This document shows positions 14,566-25,146 of a DNA stretch of 64,000 bases, one piece after another; position 1 is the first letter of the stretch; each line of letters begins with the position of its first letter. The translations under genes were made by a program, and so were the position numbers. The notes under the pieces were generated by a model. That model searched no databases. It was not told the origin of the DNA and saw only the letters and a list, made by a program, of their open reading frames with translations. Source of the DNA: Rossellomorea sp. y25 (GTDB lineage Bacteria > Bacillota > Bacilli > Bacillales > Bacillaceae_B); NCBI RefSeq assembly GCF_038049935.1, contig NZ_CP145886.1:102501-166500 (forward strand), given 5' to 3'.

Positions 14566-15639
14566 ATGGAAGATAAGAAGGCAAGAGAAAAGTCCATGTC
14601 GGATATATTGCAATTTGTTGCTCCAGGTGCTCCGATAAGAGATGGCATCGATAATGTTCTGAGAGCCAATACGGGCGGCCTTATTGTCGTTGGTTACAAT
14701 GATAAGGTGAAATCTGTACTGGATGGCGGATTTCATATCAATTGTGCTTTTTCACCAAGCTATCTGTATGAGCTTGCCAAGATGGATGGGGCCATCATCC
14801 TGAATGAAGCGGGTACGAAGATCATTTTGGCAAACGCTCAGTTGGCTCCCGATGTGTACGTTCCCTCTACCGAAACGGGAATGAGACACCGCACGGCAGA
14901 GCGGGTTGCCAGGCAGACCAATGCCCTTGTCATCGCTATTTCGCAACGTAGAAACGTGATCACGTTGTATCAAGGGAATTTTCGATATGCTTTAAAGGAT
15001 ATCTCTGTCATCTTAACGAAGGCCAACCAGGCGATTCAAACTCTGGAGAAGTATAAGGTGGTTCTCGATCAGAGTATCTCTAATCTATCGGTTCTGGAGT
15101 TTGAGGAGCTTGTGACACAAAGCGACCTACTGCAAGTTCTTCACAGATTCGAAATGGTATTAAGGATTAAAAACGAGTTATTGACCTATTTAAGCGAGCT
15201 GGGTGTCGAAGGAAGATTGATACGCCTTCAGATGAATGAGCTATTGGCAGATATTGAAGATGAGGCGATGCTCATTATTAGGGATTATTCTCAGGAAAGA
15301 AATATAAAGCCGTTCGAACTACTCTATAAATTTCAGGAGCTTGTCCATTCAGAAGTATTAGAGGATAATGTCCTATTAAAATTATTAGGCTATCATGGGT
15401 ATGTTCATCACGATGATGCCATCTATCCAAGAGGATATCGCGTGTTGAATAAGATCCCACGGTTACCGATTGTGATCATCGAAAACCTTATTACCAGGTT
15501 CGAAACCCTTCCCCATGTAGTGAGTGCTTCAGTGGATGATTTGGATGAAGTGGAAGGAATAGGAGAGGTCAGGGCACGGAAAATCAAAGAGGGATTAAAA
15601 CTGATCAAAGAACAAACGTTTGCCGATCGACAGTTATAG
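14566..15639 (+). CDS. disA: Diadenylate cyclase, DNA integrity scanning protein
   Basis: DisA makes cyclic di-AMP from two ATP and stops when it meets branched DNA; RadA is a known partner, which fits the adjacency. The N-terminal DAC domain has the catalytic DGA motif at 74-76 and RHR at 107-109. A helical spine follows, then a C-terminal helix-hairpin-helix DNA-binding region ([19 protein letters not shown]) near 325-343. It has 357 residues, close to the usual 360. A GGAGG at 14554-14558 precedes the ATG by seven bases. Confidence 0.97.
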   Translation: MEDKKAREKSMSDILQFVAPGAPIRDGIDNVLRANTGGLIVVGYNDKVKSVLDGGFHINCAFSPSYLYELAKMDGAIILNEAGTKIILANAQLAPDVYVPSTETGMRHRTAERVARQTNALVIAISQRRNVITLYQGNFRYALKDISVILTKANQAIQTLEKYKVVLDQSISNLSVLEFEELVTQSDLLQVLHRFEMVLRIKNELLTYLSELGVEGRLIRLQMNELLADIEDEAMLIIRDYSQERNIKPFELLYKFQELVHSEVLEDNVLLKLLGYHGYVHHDDAIYPRGYRVLNKIPRLPIVIIENLITRFETLPHVVSASVDDLDEVEGIGEVRARKIKEGLKLIKEQTFADRQL

Positions 15640-15853
15640 GTATGTGGTCCTGTATTTGCCATACAGGGGATAATTGAAGCATTTTCAAAAAATTGACAGT
15701 CTTTAAGAGACATGTTAGCCTTCACTTAAGGAAGCTAGTAAAATGGGATAAGTATATCAAAATGGTTTCCAAAGTATTAAATTTAAAATTTTCAAGGGCT
15801 AAGACGTTTCAAAAATAGCAAATTGTTTATAATGAATAGGAGGAGGTGAGGGA
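15640..15853 (+). promoter_or_regulatory. disA-yacL spacer with hairpin and possible promoter
   Basis: CCTGTAT (15649-15655) and ATACAGG (15661-15667) make a 7-bp hairpin without a clean T-tract. TTGACA at 15693-15698 has no good -10 at the right distance. TATAAT at 15828-15833 lies close to the next gene but has no convincing -35. The promoter of the next gene therefore remains unsettled. Confidence 0.4.
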
Positions 15854-16945
15854 ATGTTAAAAAGAATCGTTCAAGCGTGCTTCCTTATAGTCGGGGGAAC
15901 ACTGGGGATATTTCTGCTTCCCGAATTATTTACCGTCATAAATTTATCAGACATTCCTTTAATTAATAACCCTTATATGACTGCTATATTTGGTGCCATT
16001 ATTTTTTATATTCTTTCGTTTTGGGCAGTCGAGTATGTCGTCAATTTCGTCAAGTGGTTTGAAGATAGTTTAGTAAAAGCTCCAGTAACGGATCTGTTAT
16101 TTGGCAGTTTAGGACTTATTATCGGTCTTTTTGTTGCGTATCTGTTTGGGATTCCTTTCAATCAAATGGAGATCCCGATTGTCAACACAGTGGTTCCGAT
16201 TCTATTAACGCTGATTCTTGGTTATTTAGGCTTTCAAGTTGGCTTTAAGAAAAGGGATGAGCTGGTCGGTCTGTTTGGTACTACAAATAAAGGCAAGAAA
16301 AAAGGGACTGACGAAGATTCTGATGAAGCGGGTGTGAAAACGCTGAAGATACTGGATACGAGTGTGATTATCGATGGTCGTATCGCAGATATCTGTCAAA
16401 CTGGATTTTTAGAAGGAATTGTCGTCATTCCACAGTTTGTGCTGGAAGAGCTTCAGCATATTGCGGATTCTTCAGATGTGTTGAAACGAAACCGTGGCAG
16501 GCGTGGACTTGATATCCTGAATCGAATTCAAAAGGAGCTCCCTGTAGAGGTTCAGATTTATGAAGGTGACTTTGAGGAAATTCAGGAAGTTGATTCGAAG
16601 CTTGTGAAATTAGCGAAGCTTACGAATGGGATCGTTGTCACGAATGATTTCAACTTGAATAAAGTATGCGATCTTCAAGGTGTACAAGTATTAAATATCA
16701 ATGACTTGGCCAATGCCGTTAAGCCAGTTGTATTACCTGGAGAAGAATTGAAGGTTCAGGTAATCAAAGACGGTAAAGAACATAATCAAGGAATCGCCTA
16801 TCTCGATGATGGTACGATGATTGTAGTGGAAGAGGGACGCAATTATATCGGCAAGTATATCGATGTACTTGTGACGTCTGTTCTTCAAACCTCTGCGGGT
16901 CGAATGATCTTTGCGAAGCCGAAGCAATTAGAAAAAGCTTTATAA
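15854..16945 (+). CDS. yacL: Membrane-anchored PIN/TRAM-domain protein (YacL family)
   Basis: The first 120 or so residues contain about four hydrophobic membrane segments (for example [14 protein letters not shown] and [16 protein letters not shown]). A cytoplasmic PIN nuclease-like domain follows from about residue 165 ([14 protein letters not shown] and [20 protein letters not shown] acidic positions), then a C-terminal TRAM-like RNA-binding domain. PIN domains are usually metal-dependent RNases; the substrate of this family is, as far as I know, not established. It has 363 residues. AGGAGGTGAG (15840-15849) precedes the ATG. Confidence 0.88.
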   Translation: MLKRIVQACFLIVGGTLGIFLLPELFTVINLSDIPLINNPYMTAIFGAIIFYILSFWAVEYVVNFVKWFEDSLVKAPVTDLLFGSLGLIIGLFVAYLFGIPFNQMEIPIVNTVVPILLTLILGYLGFQVGFKKRDELVGLFGTTNKGKKKGTDEDSDEAGVKTLKILDTSVIIDGRIADICQTGFLEGIVVIPQFVLEELQHIADSSDVLKRNRGRRGLDILNRIQKELPVEVQIYEGDFEEIQEVDSKLVKLAKLTNGIVVTNDFNLNKVCDLQGVQVLNINDLANAVKPVVLPGEELKVQVIKDGKEHNQGIAYLDDGTMIVVEEGRNYIGKYIDVLVTSVLQTSAGRMIFAKPKQLEKAL

Positions 16946-16957
16946 GTAATCTTTGCC

Positions 16958-16986
16958 CTGACTCTATTGATTCAGTGAGGTATAAT
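16958..16986 (+). promoter_or_regulatory. Possible promoter before ispD
   Basis: CTGACT (16958-16963), a 17-base spacer and a perfect TATAAT (16981-16986). The -35 is weak, with four of six matches. Confidence 0.5.
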
Positions 16987-17009
16987 AAATAGTATTACTC
17001 GAGTGTTAA

Positions 17010-18195
<1,186 letters not shown>

Positions 18196-18282
18196 GGGGA
18201 CAAATTCGCTTTATTCCCTTTCATAACGGTGTTAAAATAGGTCAGAGACTTTAATGCAGGAATACAAAGAGGAGGAAATCAA

Positions 18283-19740
18283 ATGACAAAAGAAGTACGC
18301 GTCCGTTATGCTCCAAGTCCAACGGGTCATTTACATATTGGGAATGCAAGAACCGCTTTATTTAATTACTTATACGCTCGCAGTGTAGGTGGAAAGTTCA
18401 TCATCCGTATTGAAGACACGGATAAGAAACGTAATATTGAAGGCGGAGAAGAAAGTCAGCTTAAATATCTTCAATGGCTTGGAATTGATTGGGACGAAAG
18501 CGTAGATAAGCCTGGTGACTATGGCCCTTATCGCCAATCAGAGCGTAATCATATTTATGAGCAATATTTAAATGAGCTGTTAGAAAGCGGACAAGCTTAT
18601 AAATGCTACTGTACGGAAGAAGAGCTGGAAGCGGAACGCGAAGCTCAATCAGCATCAGGCCAAATGCCCCGCTATTCCGGTAAATGCCGTAACCTGACAA
18701 AAGAAGATCAAGAGAGATTAGCTGCAGAAGGACGTCAACCAAGTATTCGTTTCCGTGTGCCTGCAGGGAAAGTATATTCTTTCAATGATATTGTGAAAGA
18801 AGATGTGGCATTTGAATCAGACGGAATCGGTGATTTTGTCATCGCGAAAAAAGACGGTACACCTACATATAACTTTGCCGTTGCAGTAGACGATTACCTG
18901 ATGAAAATTTCACACGTTCTACGTGGAGAAGATCATATTTCCAATACACCAAAGCAATTAATGATTTTTGAAGCTCTTGGATGGGAAGCTCCTGTTTACG
19001 GGCATATGACATTAATCGTTAATGAAAGCCGTAAGAAACTGAGTAAGCGTGATGAAAGTATCATTCAGTTCATCGAACAATACGAAGCATTGGGTTATTT
19101 ACCAGAAGCTTTATTCAACTTCATAGCGCTACTCGGCTGGTCTCCTAAAGGAGAAGAAGAGATATTTTCTAAAGATGAGTTTATTGAAATCTTTGATCCG
19201 GCGCGTCTATCTACTTCTTCTGCCCTGTTCGATAACCAGAAGCTAACATGGATGAACAATCAATACATGAAGAATTTAGAATTAGAGCAAGTGGTGGAGT
19301 TATCCCTTCCTCACTTAATCAGCGCTGGTAAATTAGAAGAGAATATGTCTGACGAGCAGCGTGAATGGACGAGTCGCGTCATTTCTTTATACCAGGAGCA
19401 AATGAGCTTCGGTGCTGAAATCGTGGAGCTGTCTGAAATGTTCTTCAAAACAGATCTTGAATATGATGAAGAGGCGAAAGCGGTGTTGGAAGAGGAGCAG
19501 GTCCCTGAAGTACTTCAAGCTTTCTTGAACGAGATTGAAGCTCTTGAAAATTATGAAGCAGCAGAAATCAAATCGTCTATCAAAGCGGTGCAAAAGTCGA
19601 CTGGTCATAAAGGGAAGAAGCTGTTTATGCCGATCCGTGTAGCGGTAACAGGACAGACACATGGTCCTGAATTACCGAATGCGATTGAGCTTTTAGGGAA
19701 AGATACCGTTAAACATCGTCTTCAAAGTCTTTTAGGTTAA
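18283..19740 (+). CDS. gltX: Glutamate--tRNA ligase
   Basis: A class I aminoacyl-tRNA synthetase that charges tRNA-Glu; in Bacillus it also mischarges tRNA-Gln for later amidation by GatCAB. The HIGH-type motif HIGN (18-21) and KLSKR (252-256) are intact, and the Rossmann core is followed by a helical anticodon-binding domain. It has 485 residues. AGGAGG (18271-18276) precedes the ATG by six bases. A weak TTTATT-N17-TAAAAT at 18210-18238 could be its promoter. Confidence 0.98.
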   Translation: MTKEVRVRYAPSPTGHLHIGNARTALFNYLYARSVGGKFIIRIEDTDKKRNIEGGEESQLKYLQWLGIDWDESVDKPGDYGPYRQSERNHIYEQYLNELLESGQAYKCYCTEEELEAEREAQSASGQMPRYSGKCRNLTKEDQERLAAEGRQPSIRFRVPAGKVYSFNDIVKEDVAFESDGIGDFVIAKKDGTPTYNFAVAVDDYLMKISHVLRGEDHISNTPKQLMIFEALGWEAPVYGHMTLIVNESRKKLSKRDESIIQFIEQYEALGYLPEALFNFIALLGWSPKGEEEIFSKDEFIEIFDPARLSTSSALFDNQKLTWMNNQYMKNLELEQVVELSLPHLISAGKLEENMSDEQREWTSRVISLYQEQMSFGAEIVELSEMFFKTDLEYDEEAKAVLEEEQVPEVLQAFLNEIEALENYEAAEIKSSIKAVQKSTGHKGKKLFMPIRVAVTGQTHGPELPNAIELLGKDTVKHRLQSLLG

Positions 19741-19765
19741 CATTTTGGATGTTATGTAATATAGT
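19737..19765 (+). promoter_or_regulatory. Promoter overlapping the gltX stop codon
   Basis: TTAACA (19737-19742), a 17-base spacer and TATAGT (19760-19765). The -35 element includes the gltX stop codon. It is well placed to start the T-box leader RNA for cysE-cysS. Confidence 0.6.
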
Positions 19766-19784
19766 AAGAGTATCACAATAAATG

Positions 19785-20030
19785 ATATCGCGTTGATGAG
19801 GAGAAGTAAGAAAAGGATGCTTAGTAGAGAGAACCATCACCGGCTGAAAGTGGTTTAAGCCCCTCCGATTCTGAAATGCACCTCTGAGCCCGTTACTGAA
19901 ATATAGTAGGTAAAGGCGGCTTCCTACCGTTAACAGGATTCGAGTTGGAGAAGGGTATTTTTCTTCTCAATCAGAGTGGAACCGCGCTACCTAAGCGTCT
20001 CTGTCAGTTTATTGACAGAGGCGTTTTTTT
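19785..20030 (+). promoter_or_regulatory. T-box riboswitch (cysteine-specific) before cysE-cysS
   Basis: The canonical T-box core AGAGTGGAACCGCG lies at 19973-19986. It is followed by a terminator: GCGTCTCTGTCA (19995-20006) pairs with 20013-20024, then T-tract to 20030. The specifier loop reads CTGAAATGCACC, with TGC (19877-19879), a cysteine codon matching the downstream cysE and cysS. Uncharged tRNA-Cys is expected to bind both the specifier and the T-box bulge and so permit readthrough. Confidence 0.94.
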
Positions 20031-20077
20031 ATTGTTAAGTGCTTATATTTTTAAAAAAGGAAGGGGGATGGATCCGA

Positions 20078-20728
20078 ATGTTTAAGTCATTTAGGGAAGA
20101 TATAGAAGTAGTGTTTGATCAGGATCCGGCTGCCAGGAATTATCTCGAGGTCATCCTTACGTATTCGGGTCTTCATGCCATATGGGCCCATCGCATAGCC
20201 CATGCTTTTTTCAAAAGGAAATTCTTTTTTATCGCTCGCGTTATTTCGCAGGTAAGCCGCTTTTTCACCGGGGTTGAGATTCACCCAGGGGCAAAAATCG
20301 GCCGCCGATTTTTCATTGATCATGGTATGGGAGTCGTGATTGGTGAAACGTGTGAAATCGGAGATAATGTTACGCTCTTTCAAGGGGTGACCCTTGGTGG
20401 AACAGGCAAAGAAAAAGGGAAGCGGCATCCTACGATTCAGGATAATGCTCTTATCGCCACGGGAGCGAAAGTATTAGGATCGATTGTAGTTGGGGAAAAT
20501 TCTAAGGTAGGGGCTGGATCGGTCGTGCTGAAAGATGTTCCCCCAAATTCAACCGTCGTCGGTATTCCGGGGAAGGTCGTCATTCAGGATGGCGTCAAGA
20601 TACAGAAGGATCTGAATCACTGTGATCTCCCCGATCCGATGAATGATCGTATGAAGCAACTGGAAATGGAATTGAACGAGGTAAAATCATTATTAAGGGA
20701 ATATGAAGGAAGGAGTCGATCATATTGA
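20078..20728 (+). CDS. cysE: Serine O-acetyltransferase
   Basis: CysE acetylates serine with acetyl-CoA, the first step of cysteine synthesis. A short helical N-domain ([24 protein letters not shown]) precedes a left-handed beta-helix of hexapeptide repeats containing HPGAKIG, the catalytic [11 protein letters not shown] and the [11 protein letters not shown] loop. It has 216 residues. ATG 20078 was chosen because the family starts at MFK and AAGGAAGGGGGA lies upstream. It overlaps cysS by four bases and sits behind the cysteine T-box. Confidence 0.97.
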   Translation: MFKSFREDIEVVFDQDPAARNYLEVILTYSGLHAIWAHRIAHAFFKRKFFFIARVISQVSRFFTGVEIHPGAKIGRRFFIDHGMGVVIGETCEIGDNVTLFQGVTLGGTGKEKGKRHPTIQDNALIATGAKVLGSIVVGENSKVGAGSVVLKDVPPNSTVVGIPGKVVIQDGVKIQKDLNHCDLPDPMNDRMKQLEMELNEVKSLLREYEGRSRSY

Positions 20729-22125
20729 CGATTCGTTTATATAACACATTGACAAGAAAAAAAGAGGAATTTATACCCCTGGAAGAGGGTAAAGTCAAAA
20801 TGTATGTGTGCGGGCCGACGGTTTATAACTATATTCATATAGGAAATGCACGCCCGGCCATTGTCTTCGATACGGTGAGACGCTATTTGGAATACAGAGG
20901 CTTTGATGTTCACTTTGTCTCTAACTTCACAGATGTGGATGATAAATTGATTCGTGCGGCAAATGAGCTGGGAGTGGATGTTCCGACGGTTGCCCAGCGC
21001 TTTATCCAGGCGTACTTTGAAGATACCGGAGCACTTGGATGCAAGAAAGCGGATGTTCATCCGACTGTAACAGACAATATTGATGCCATCATTGATTTTA
21101 TCTCTGCTCTTGTGGAGAAAGGGTTTGCTTACGAATCACAAGGTGACGTTTATTATCGTACAAGAAAGTTTGATGGATACGGTAAGCTTTCTCATCAGCC
21201 GATCGATGAGCTTAAAGCAGGCGCCCGCATAGATGTAGGGGATAAAAAAGAAGATGCTCTTGATTTCGTATTATGGAAAGCGGCGAAAGAAGGGGAAATT
21301 TCTTGGGAAAGCCCTTGGGGTGAAGGCCGTCCCGGCTGGCATATTGAGTGCTCTGCCATGGCAAAGCGCTACTTGGGGGATACCATCGATATTCACGCCG
21401 GGGGCCAGGATTTAACCTTCCCTCATCACGAGAATGAAATCGCACAATCAGAAGCACTTACAGGAAAGCCATTCGCAAAGTACTGGATGCACAATGGATA
21501 TATTAATATTGATAATGAGAAAATGTCTAAATCACTTGGGAATTTTGTATTGGTTCATGACATCATTAAAGAACAGGATCCACAAGTCCTTCGTTTCTTT
21601 ATGCTATCTGTTCATTATCGTCATCCTATCAACTACAATTTAGAGCTTCTTCAAAATGCAGAGTCCGCTTTAGATAGAATTAAGACAGCTTATGAGAACT
21701 TGAAGCACCGTAAGGAATCGAGTACAGACCTGACGGATAACAACCGGGAATGGCTGGACAAAATCGCTGAATTAAAAGCGCAGTTCATCTCTGAAATGGA
21801 TGATGATTTTAACACAGCCAACGGAATTTCCGTCTTATTCGAATTATCCAAGCAAGCCAATTATTATTTAATGGAGAAAAATACAGCTACAGAAGTGATT
21901 GATATGTTCTTGAGCCAATTCGAAGACTTCTTCTCTGTCCTGGGGCTAAGCCTTCAGGAAGCAGAACTGTTGGACGAAGAAGTGGAAGAACTGATCGAGA
22001 AACGCGTTCAGGCACGTAAAGATCGGAACTTCCAATTAGCAGATGAAATTCGTGACACATTAAAAGAGATGAATATCATCTTGGAAGATACTCCTCAAGG
22101 CATTCGCTGGAAAAGAGGGTCTTAA
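20725..22125 (+). CDS. cysS: Cysteine--tRNA ligase
   Basis: A class I synthetase that charges tRNA-Cys. It shows the zinc ligand C29, the HIGH-type motif HIGN at 38-41, and KMSKS at 266-270, followed by a DALR helical domain. It has 466 residues. The start is TTG at 20725 inside the cysE stop (TTGA), with GAAGGAAGGAG just upstream. Co-transcription with cysE under one cysteine-sensing T-box links cysteine supply with its use. Confidence 0.98.
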   Translation: MTIRLYNTLTRKKEEFIPLEEGKVKMYVCGPTVYNYIHIGNARPAIVFDTVRRYLEYRGFDVHFVSNFTDVDDKLIRAANELGVDVPTVAQRFIQAYFEDTGALGCKKADVHPTVTDNIDAIIDFISALVEKGFAYESQGDVYYRTRKFDGYGKLSHQPIDELKAGARIDVGDKKEDALDFVLWKAAKEGEISWESPWGEGRPGWHIECSAMAKRYLGDTIDIHAGGQDLTFPHHENEIAQSEALTGKPFAKYWMHNGYINIDNEKMSKSLGNFVLVHDIIKEQDPQVLRFFMLSVHYRHPINYNLELLQNAESALDRIKTAYENLKHRKESSTDLTDNNREWLDKIAELKAQFISEMDDDFNTANGISVLFELSKQANYYLMEKNTATEVIDMFLSQFEDFFSVLGLSLQEAELLDEEVEELIEKRVQARKDRNFQLADEIRDTLKEMNIILEDTPQGIRWKRGS

Positions 22126-22544
22126 TGCTTCACGAGATAAATGAACAAATCGATGCGAAACAAATCAATGCACTTGCACTGGCTTATATGGGGGATGCTG
22201 TATATGAAACGTATGTACGGCAGCTCCTCTTAACAAAAGGAAAAATCAAGCCGAATCAGCTTCACAGAGCGGCGACGAAGTATGTGTCTGCTAAAGCTCA
22301 AGCGGCTATTCTCAGAACGTTGTTCGATCAGGACGTCTTAACGGAAGAAGAGATATCGATTGTCAAGCGCGGCCGGAATGCGAAATCCGGAACAACGCCA
22401 AAAAATACGGATGTACAAACGTATAAACACAGCACTGCTTTTGAGGCGCTTATTGGATATTTGTTTTTACTTAATCGGACAGAGCGATTAGAGGAACTGT
22501 TGAAGATGATATTTGAACAAGCCCAGGCAGGAAAGGAGGAGTAG
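22125..22544 (+). CDS. mrnC: Mini-ribonuclease III
   Basis: MrnC is an RNase III-like catalytic domain without the dsRNA-binding domain; in B. subtilis it matures 23S rRNA ends. The signature [12 protein letters not shown] places the catalytic aspartate near D24, and [12 protein letters not shown] carries the second acidic site. It has 139 residues. It starts on the last base of the cysS stop codon (TAATG), so it is translationally coupled. Its likely substrates, the pre-23S stems, are in this same window. Confidence 0.95.
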   Translation: MLHEINEQIDAKQINALALAYMGDAVYETYVRQLLLTKGKIKPNQLHRAATKYVSAKAQAAILRTLFDQDVLTEEEISIVKRGRNAKSGTTPKNTDVQTYKHSTAFEALIGYLFLLNRTERLEELLKMIFEQAQAGKEE

Positions 22545-22546
22545 AA

Positions 22547-23290
22547 ATGAGTAAAGATTTTATCGGAGGAAGAAATCCGGTTATGGAAGCATTGAAGTCG
22601 GGAAGGGATATCAATAAGATTTGGATTGCAGAAGGTTCCCAGAAAGGCTCCATCCAGCAAATTGTTGGACTTGCCAAAGAATCGAATGTGATGGTTCAAT
22701 ACGTTCCGAAGAAGAAGATAGAACAAATGGTAGCGGAAAATCATCAAGGGGTCGTGGCCTCTGTAGCTGCTTATCAGTATGCGGAAATTGATGATTTGTT
22801 TCATAGGGCCGAACAAAAAGGGGAAGATCCATTCATACTGATCCTGGATGAATTAGAGGATCCTCATAACCTGGGTTCGATCATGAGAACAGCGGATGCT
22901 GCTGGTGCCCATGGAATCATCATCCCGAAGAGGAGAGCAGTGGGGCTGACGTCAACGGTAGCGAAAGCTTCAACGGGTGCCATTGAGCACATTCCGGTTG
23001 CACGTGTAACCAACCTGTCCAGAGCGGTTGATGAACTGAAAGAACGTGGTGTATGGGTGGCAGGAACGGATGCGAAAGGAAAGCAGGATTTCCGCCAATT
23101 GGATGGTACGCTGCCTATCGGCTTGATTATCGGAAGTGAAGGTAAAGGGATGAGCCGAATACTTAGAGATAAATGTGATTTCCTTGTTCAGTTGCCAATG
23201 GTCGGTCATGTAACATCATTAAACGCTTCGGTGGCAGCTAGTATTTTAATGTATGAGGTCTATCGTAAACGCCACCCGTTGGGAGAATAG
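22547..23290 (+). CDS. rlmB: 23S rRNA (guanosine-2'-O)-methyltransferase RlmB
   Basis: A SPOUT-family methyltransferase that 2'-O-methylates a guanosine of 23S rRNA. An N-terminal L30e-like RNA-binding domain (FIGGRNPVMEALKSGRDINKI) precedes the knotted SPOUT domain with LDELEDPHNLGSIMRTADAAG, IIGSEGKGM and PMVGHVTSLNASVAASILMYE. It has 247 residues. An AAAGGAGGAG at the end of mrnC supplies its ribosome binding site, two bases after the mrnC stop. Confidence 0.96.
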   Translation: MSKDFIGGRNPVMEALKSGRDINKIWIAEGSQKGSIQQIVGLAKESNVMVQYVPKKKIEQMVAENHQGVVASVAAYQYAEIDDLFHRAEQKGEDPFILILDELEDPHNLGSIMRTADAAGAHGIIIPKRRAVGLTSTVAKASTGAIEHIPVARVTNLSRAVDELKERGVWVAGTDAKGKQDFRQLDGTLPIGLIIGSEGKGMSRILRDKCDFLVQLPMVGHVTSLNASVAASILMYEVYRKRHPLGE

Positions 23291-23296
23291 AGAGAC

Positions 23297-23806
23297 ATGG
23301 ATATTCTCCTTGTGGACGGCTATAACATAATCGGTGCCTGGTCAGAGCTGAATGAGTTGAAACATAAGGATTTGGCCGCAGCGAGAGATCGCCTTGTAGA
23401 ACTAATGGCTGAATATCAAGGATATACCGGCTACCGGGTCATTGTCGTTTTTGATGCTTATTACGTTCAGGGAATTGCCCGTAAATATAGAAATTATAAG
23501 GTGGAAGTCATTTTCACGAAAGAAAATGAAACAGCGGATGAACGAATTGAAAAATTAGCCATTGAGTTAAGTAATATTAAAACTCAAATTCATGTAGCCA
23601 CTTCTGATTTCACGGAGCAATGGGCGATCTTTGGCCAGGGAGCCCTCCGTAAATCAGCAAGGGAGCTGCACACAGAAGTAAAAGTCATCGAAAAAAAGAT
23701 TGAAAGAAAAGTACGGAATTCAAGTGATAAAAGGCCGGCTTCCAAGATCCAATTATCAGATGAAGTTGCTGAAATTTTCGAAAAATGGCGCCGCGGGGAA
23801 CAATGA
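23297..23806 (+). CDS. rae1: Ribosome-associated endonuclease Rae1 (YacP, NYN domain)
   Basis: A NYN/PIN-like nuclease; in B. subtilis the homologue enters the ribosomal A site and cleaves certain mRNAs during translation. The N-terminal MDILLVDGYNIIGAW contains the expected catalytic aspartate, and VVFDAYYVQG and SDFTEQ carry further acidic and polar positions. It has 169 residues, as in the family. It follows rlmB by six bases, in the same transcription unit. Confidence 0.92.
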   Translation: MDILLVDGYNIIGAWSELNELKHKDLAAARDRLVELMAEYQGYTGYRVIVVFDAYYVQGIARKYRNYKVEVIFTKENETADERIEKLAIELSNIKTQIHVATSDFTEQWAIFGQGALRKSARELHTEVKVIEKKIERKVRNSSDKRPASKIQLSDEVAEIFEKWRRGEQ

Positions 23807-23810
23807 GAGG

Positions 23811-23840
23811 TTGACGATTGAATTTTCTGTAATGTATAAT
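23811..23840 (+). promoter_or_regulatory. Sigma-A promoter of sigH
   Basis: TTGACG (23811-23816), an 18-base spacer and TATAAT (23835-23840), between rae1 and sigH. In B. subtilis this promoter is repressed by AbrB; I cannot confirm an AbrB site by eye. Confidence 0.85.
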
Positions 23841-23874
23841 ATTTCTATCTATTGTTTTGCGCGGGGGGATGTGT

Positions 23875-24528
23875 GTGAGCAATATCACCAGGACAGAAGC
23901 ATTTGATAATCGATTAGAAGGCATGGATGATGAAGAGATCATAGAAGCCGTCCATCAGGGTCACAGCGAAGCGTTAGATTTCTTAATCAGGAAATATCGT
24001 AATTTTGTAAGAGCGAAAGCCCGCTCGTATTTCTTAATTGGGGCAGATAAGGAAGATATCGTCCAGGAGGGTATGATTGGATTATACAAGGCGATCCGTG
24101 ATTATAAAGAGGACAAGCTGACTTCTTTTAAAGCGTTTGCAGAGCTTTGTATCACAAGACAAATCATTACAGCCATTAAGACAGCCACGAGACAGAAGCA
24201 TATACCATTGAATTCGTATGTTTCATTGGACAAGCCCATTTATGACGACGAGTCAGACCGAACGCTCTTAGATGTTATTTCAGGTGCGAAAGTAATGGAT
24301 CCGGAAGCGCTGATAATCAATCGTGAAGAATTCGATAATATGGAAGACAAGATGGCTCAGTTATTAAGTGATCTTGAGAGGAAAGTACTGGCTCTCTATT
24401 TAGACGGTCAATCCTATCAGGAGATCTCTGAAGAACTGAACCGCCATGTGAAATCCATCGACAATGCCTTGCAGCGAGTGAAAAGAAAGCTCGAACGATA
24501 CTTGGAAGTTCGCGAAATAACGATGTAA
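23875..24528 (+). CDS. sigH: RNA polymerase sigma factor SigH
   Basis: Sigma-H directs transition-state and early sporulation and competence genes. Region 2 is visible as DIVQEGMIGLYKAIRDYKEDKLTSFKAFAELCI (cut here by position near residues 60-92), and region 4 as LYLDGQSYQEISEELNRHVKSIDNALQRVK near 175-204. It has 217 residues. GTG 23875 was chosen because GGGGGG (23863-23868) lies six bases upstream; ATG 23869 would abut that purine run. The closely matching C-terminal half leaves no doubt about the family. Confidence 0.96.
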   Translation: MSNITRTEAFDNRLEGMDDEEIIEAVHQGHSEALDFLIRKYRNFVRAKARSYFLIGADKEDIVQEGMIGLYKAIRDYKEDKLTSFKAFAELCITRQIITAIKTATRQKHIPLNSYVSLDKPIYDDESDRTLLDVISGAKVMDPEALIINREEFDNMEDKMAQLLSDLERKVLALYLDGQSYQEISEELNRHVKSIDNALQRVKRKLERYLEVREITM

Positions 24529-24535
24529 AGTCATA

Positions 24536-24564
24536 TTGACACAAATTGGTGGTCGTGTTATTTT
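24536..24564 (+). promoter_or_regulatory. Promoter of rpmG-secE
   Basis: A perfect TTGACA (24536-24541), a 17-base spacer and TATTTT (24559-24564), eight bases after the sigH stop and 37 bases before rpmG. Confidence 0.75.
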
Positions 24565-24600
24565 TGATAGGACTTACTATGGATAGTATAGGTGGAATAT

Positions 24601-24747
24601 ATGACTACTAAATTAATACTTGCTTGTACGGTGTGTGGTTCCAGGAATTATAGTGTACCGGGTAATCGTAATCAAGCAGTTCGATTAGAATTGAAGAAAT
24701 TCTGTAATACATGTAATGCTCACACCCTACACAAAGAAACAAAATAG
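24601..24747 (+). CDS. rpmG: 50S ribosomal protein L33 (zinc-binding form)
   Basis: A small 48-residue protein beginning [17 protein letters not shown]. Two cysteine pairs (C9/C12 and C35/C38) make a zinc ribbon, so this is the zinc-containing L33 paralogue. Bacillus has several rpmG copies, and the one before secE is rpmGB. GGTGGA ends four bases before the ATG. Confidence 0.93.
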   Translation: MTTKLILACTVCGSRNYSVPGNRNQAVRLELKKFCNTCNAHTLHKETK

Positions 24748-24795
24748 TGGAGCACCAAGTCTTGCGTATTGATATTAGTTGGAGGTTACAAACGG

Positions 24796-24975
24796 ATGTT
24801 TAAATTCTTTCGCAATGTTGCATCAGAAATGAGAAAGGTCAGCTGGCCTAAACGTAAAGAGTTAACACGCTATACGATTACCGTTATTACGACAGTGGTA
24901 TTTGTTGCCCTTTTCTTTGCTGTCATTGACCTGGGCATCTCAGAACTTATGCGATTGATCATTGGTTCTAAGTAA
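24796..24975 (+). CDS. secE: Preprotein translocase subunit SecE
   Basis: SecE clamps the SecY channel in the membrane. It is the short single-span form of Gram-positives, with 59 residues. The amphipathic FRNVASEMRKVSWPKRKEL segment precedes one transmembrane helix (TITVITTVVFVALFFAVIDLG). GGAGG (24781-24785) precedes ATG 24796 by ten bases. SecY is encoded at 51269. Confidence 0.95.
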   Translation: MFKFFRNVASEMRKVSWPKRKELTRYTITVITTVVFVALFFAVIDLGISELMRLIIGSK

Positions 24976-24992
24976 GAGAAACATAGAATTAG

Positions 24993-25023
24993 TTGTATAT
25001 ATACCGTGAAATCATGGTATAAT
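24993..25023 (+). promoter_or_regulatory. Extended -10 promoter before nusG
   Basis: TATAAT (25018-25023) is preceded by TGG, giving an extended -10. A weak TTGTAT (24993-24998) is the possible -35 at a long 19-base spacing. Confidence 0.6.
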
Positions 25024-25052
25024 GAATGTTAATAGAGTACATGACCTTAGAG

Positions 25053-25077
25053 CCCGTTATCTTTTTACGGGTTTTTT
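25053..25077 (+). terminator. Short terminator/attenuator between secE and nusG
   Basis: CCCGT (25053-25057) and ACGGG (25067-25071) form a 5-bp stem, followed by TTTTTT (25072-25077). It lies only about 30 bases after the preceding -10 element, so it could attenuate nusG as well as end secE mRNA. Confidence 0.65.
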
Positions 25078-25146
25078 CATTTGGAGAAAAAAAGGCGGAT
25101 AAGTATTCTTAAACAGCGAGGAGGGACGGACGTTTAGTCCTATTAA

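Noticed and set aside
15693..15720. TTGACA at 15693 as yacL promoter
   Set aside because: The sequence 17 bases downstream (TAGCCT/TTAGCC) is not a convincing -10.
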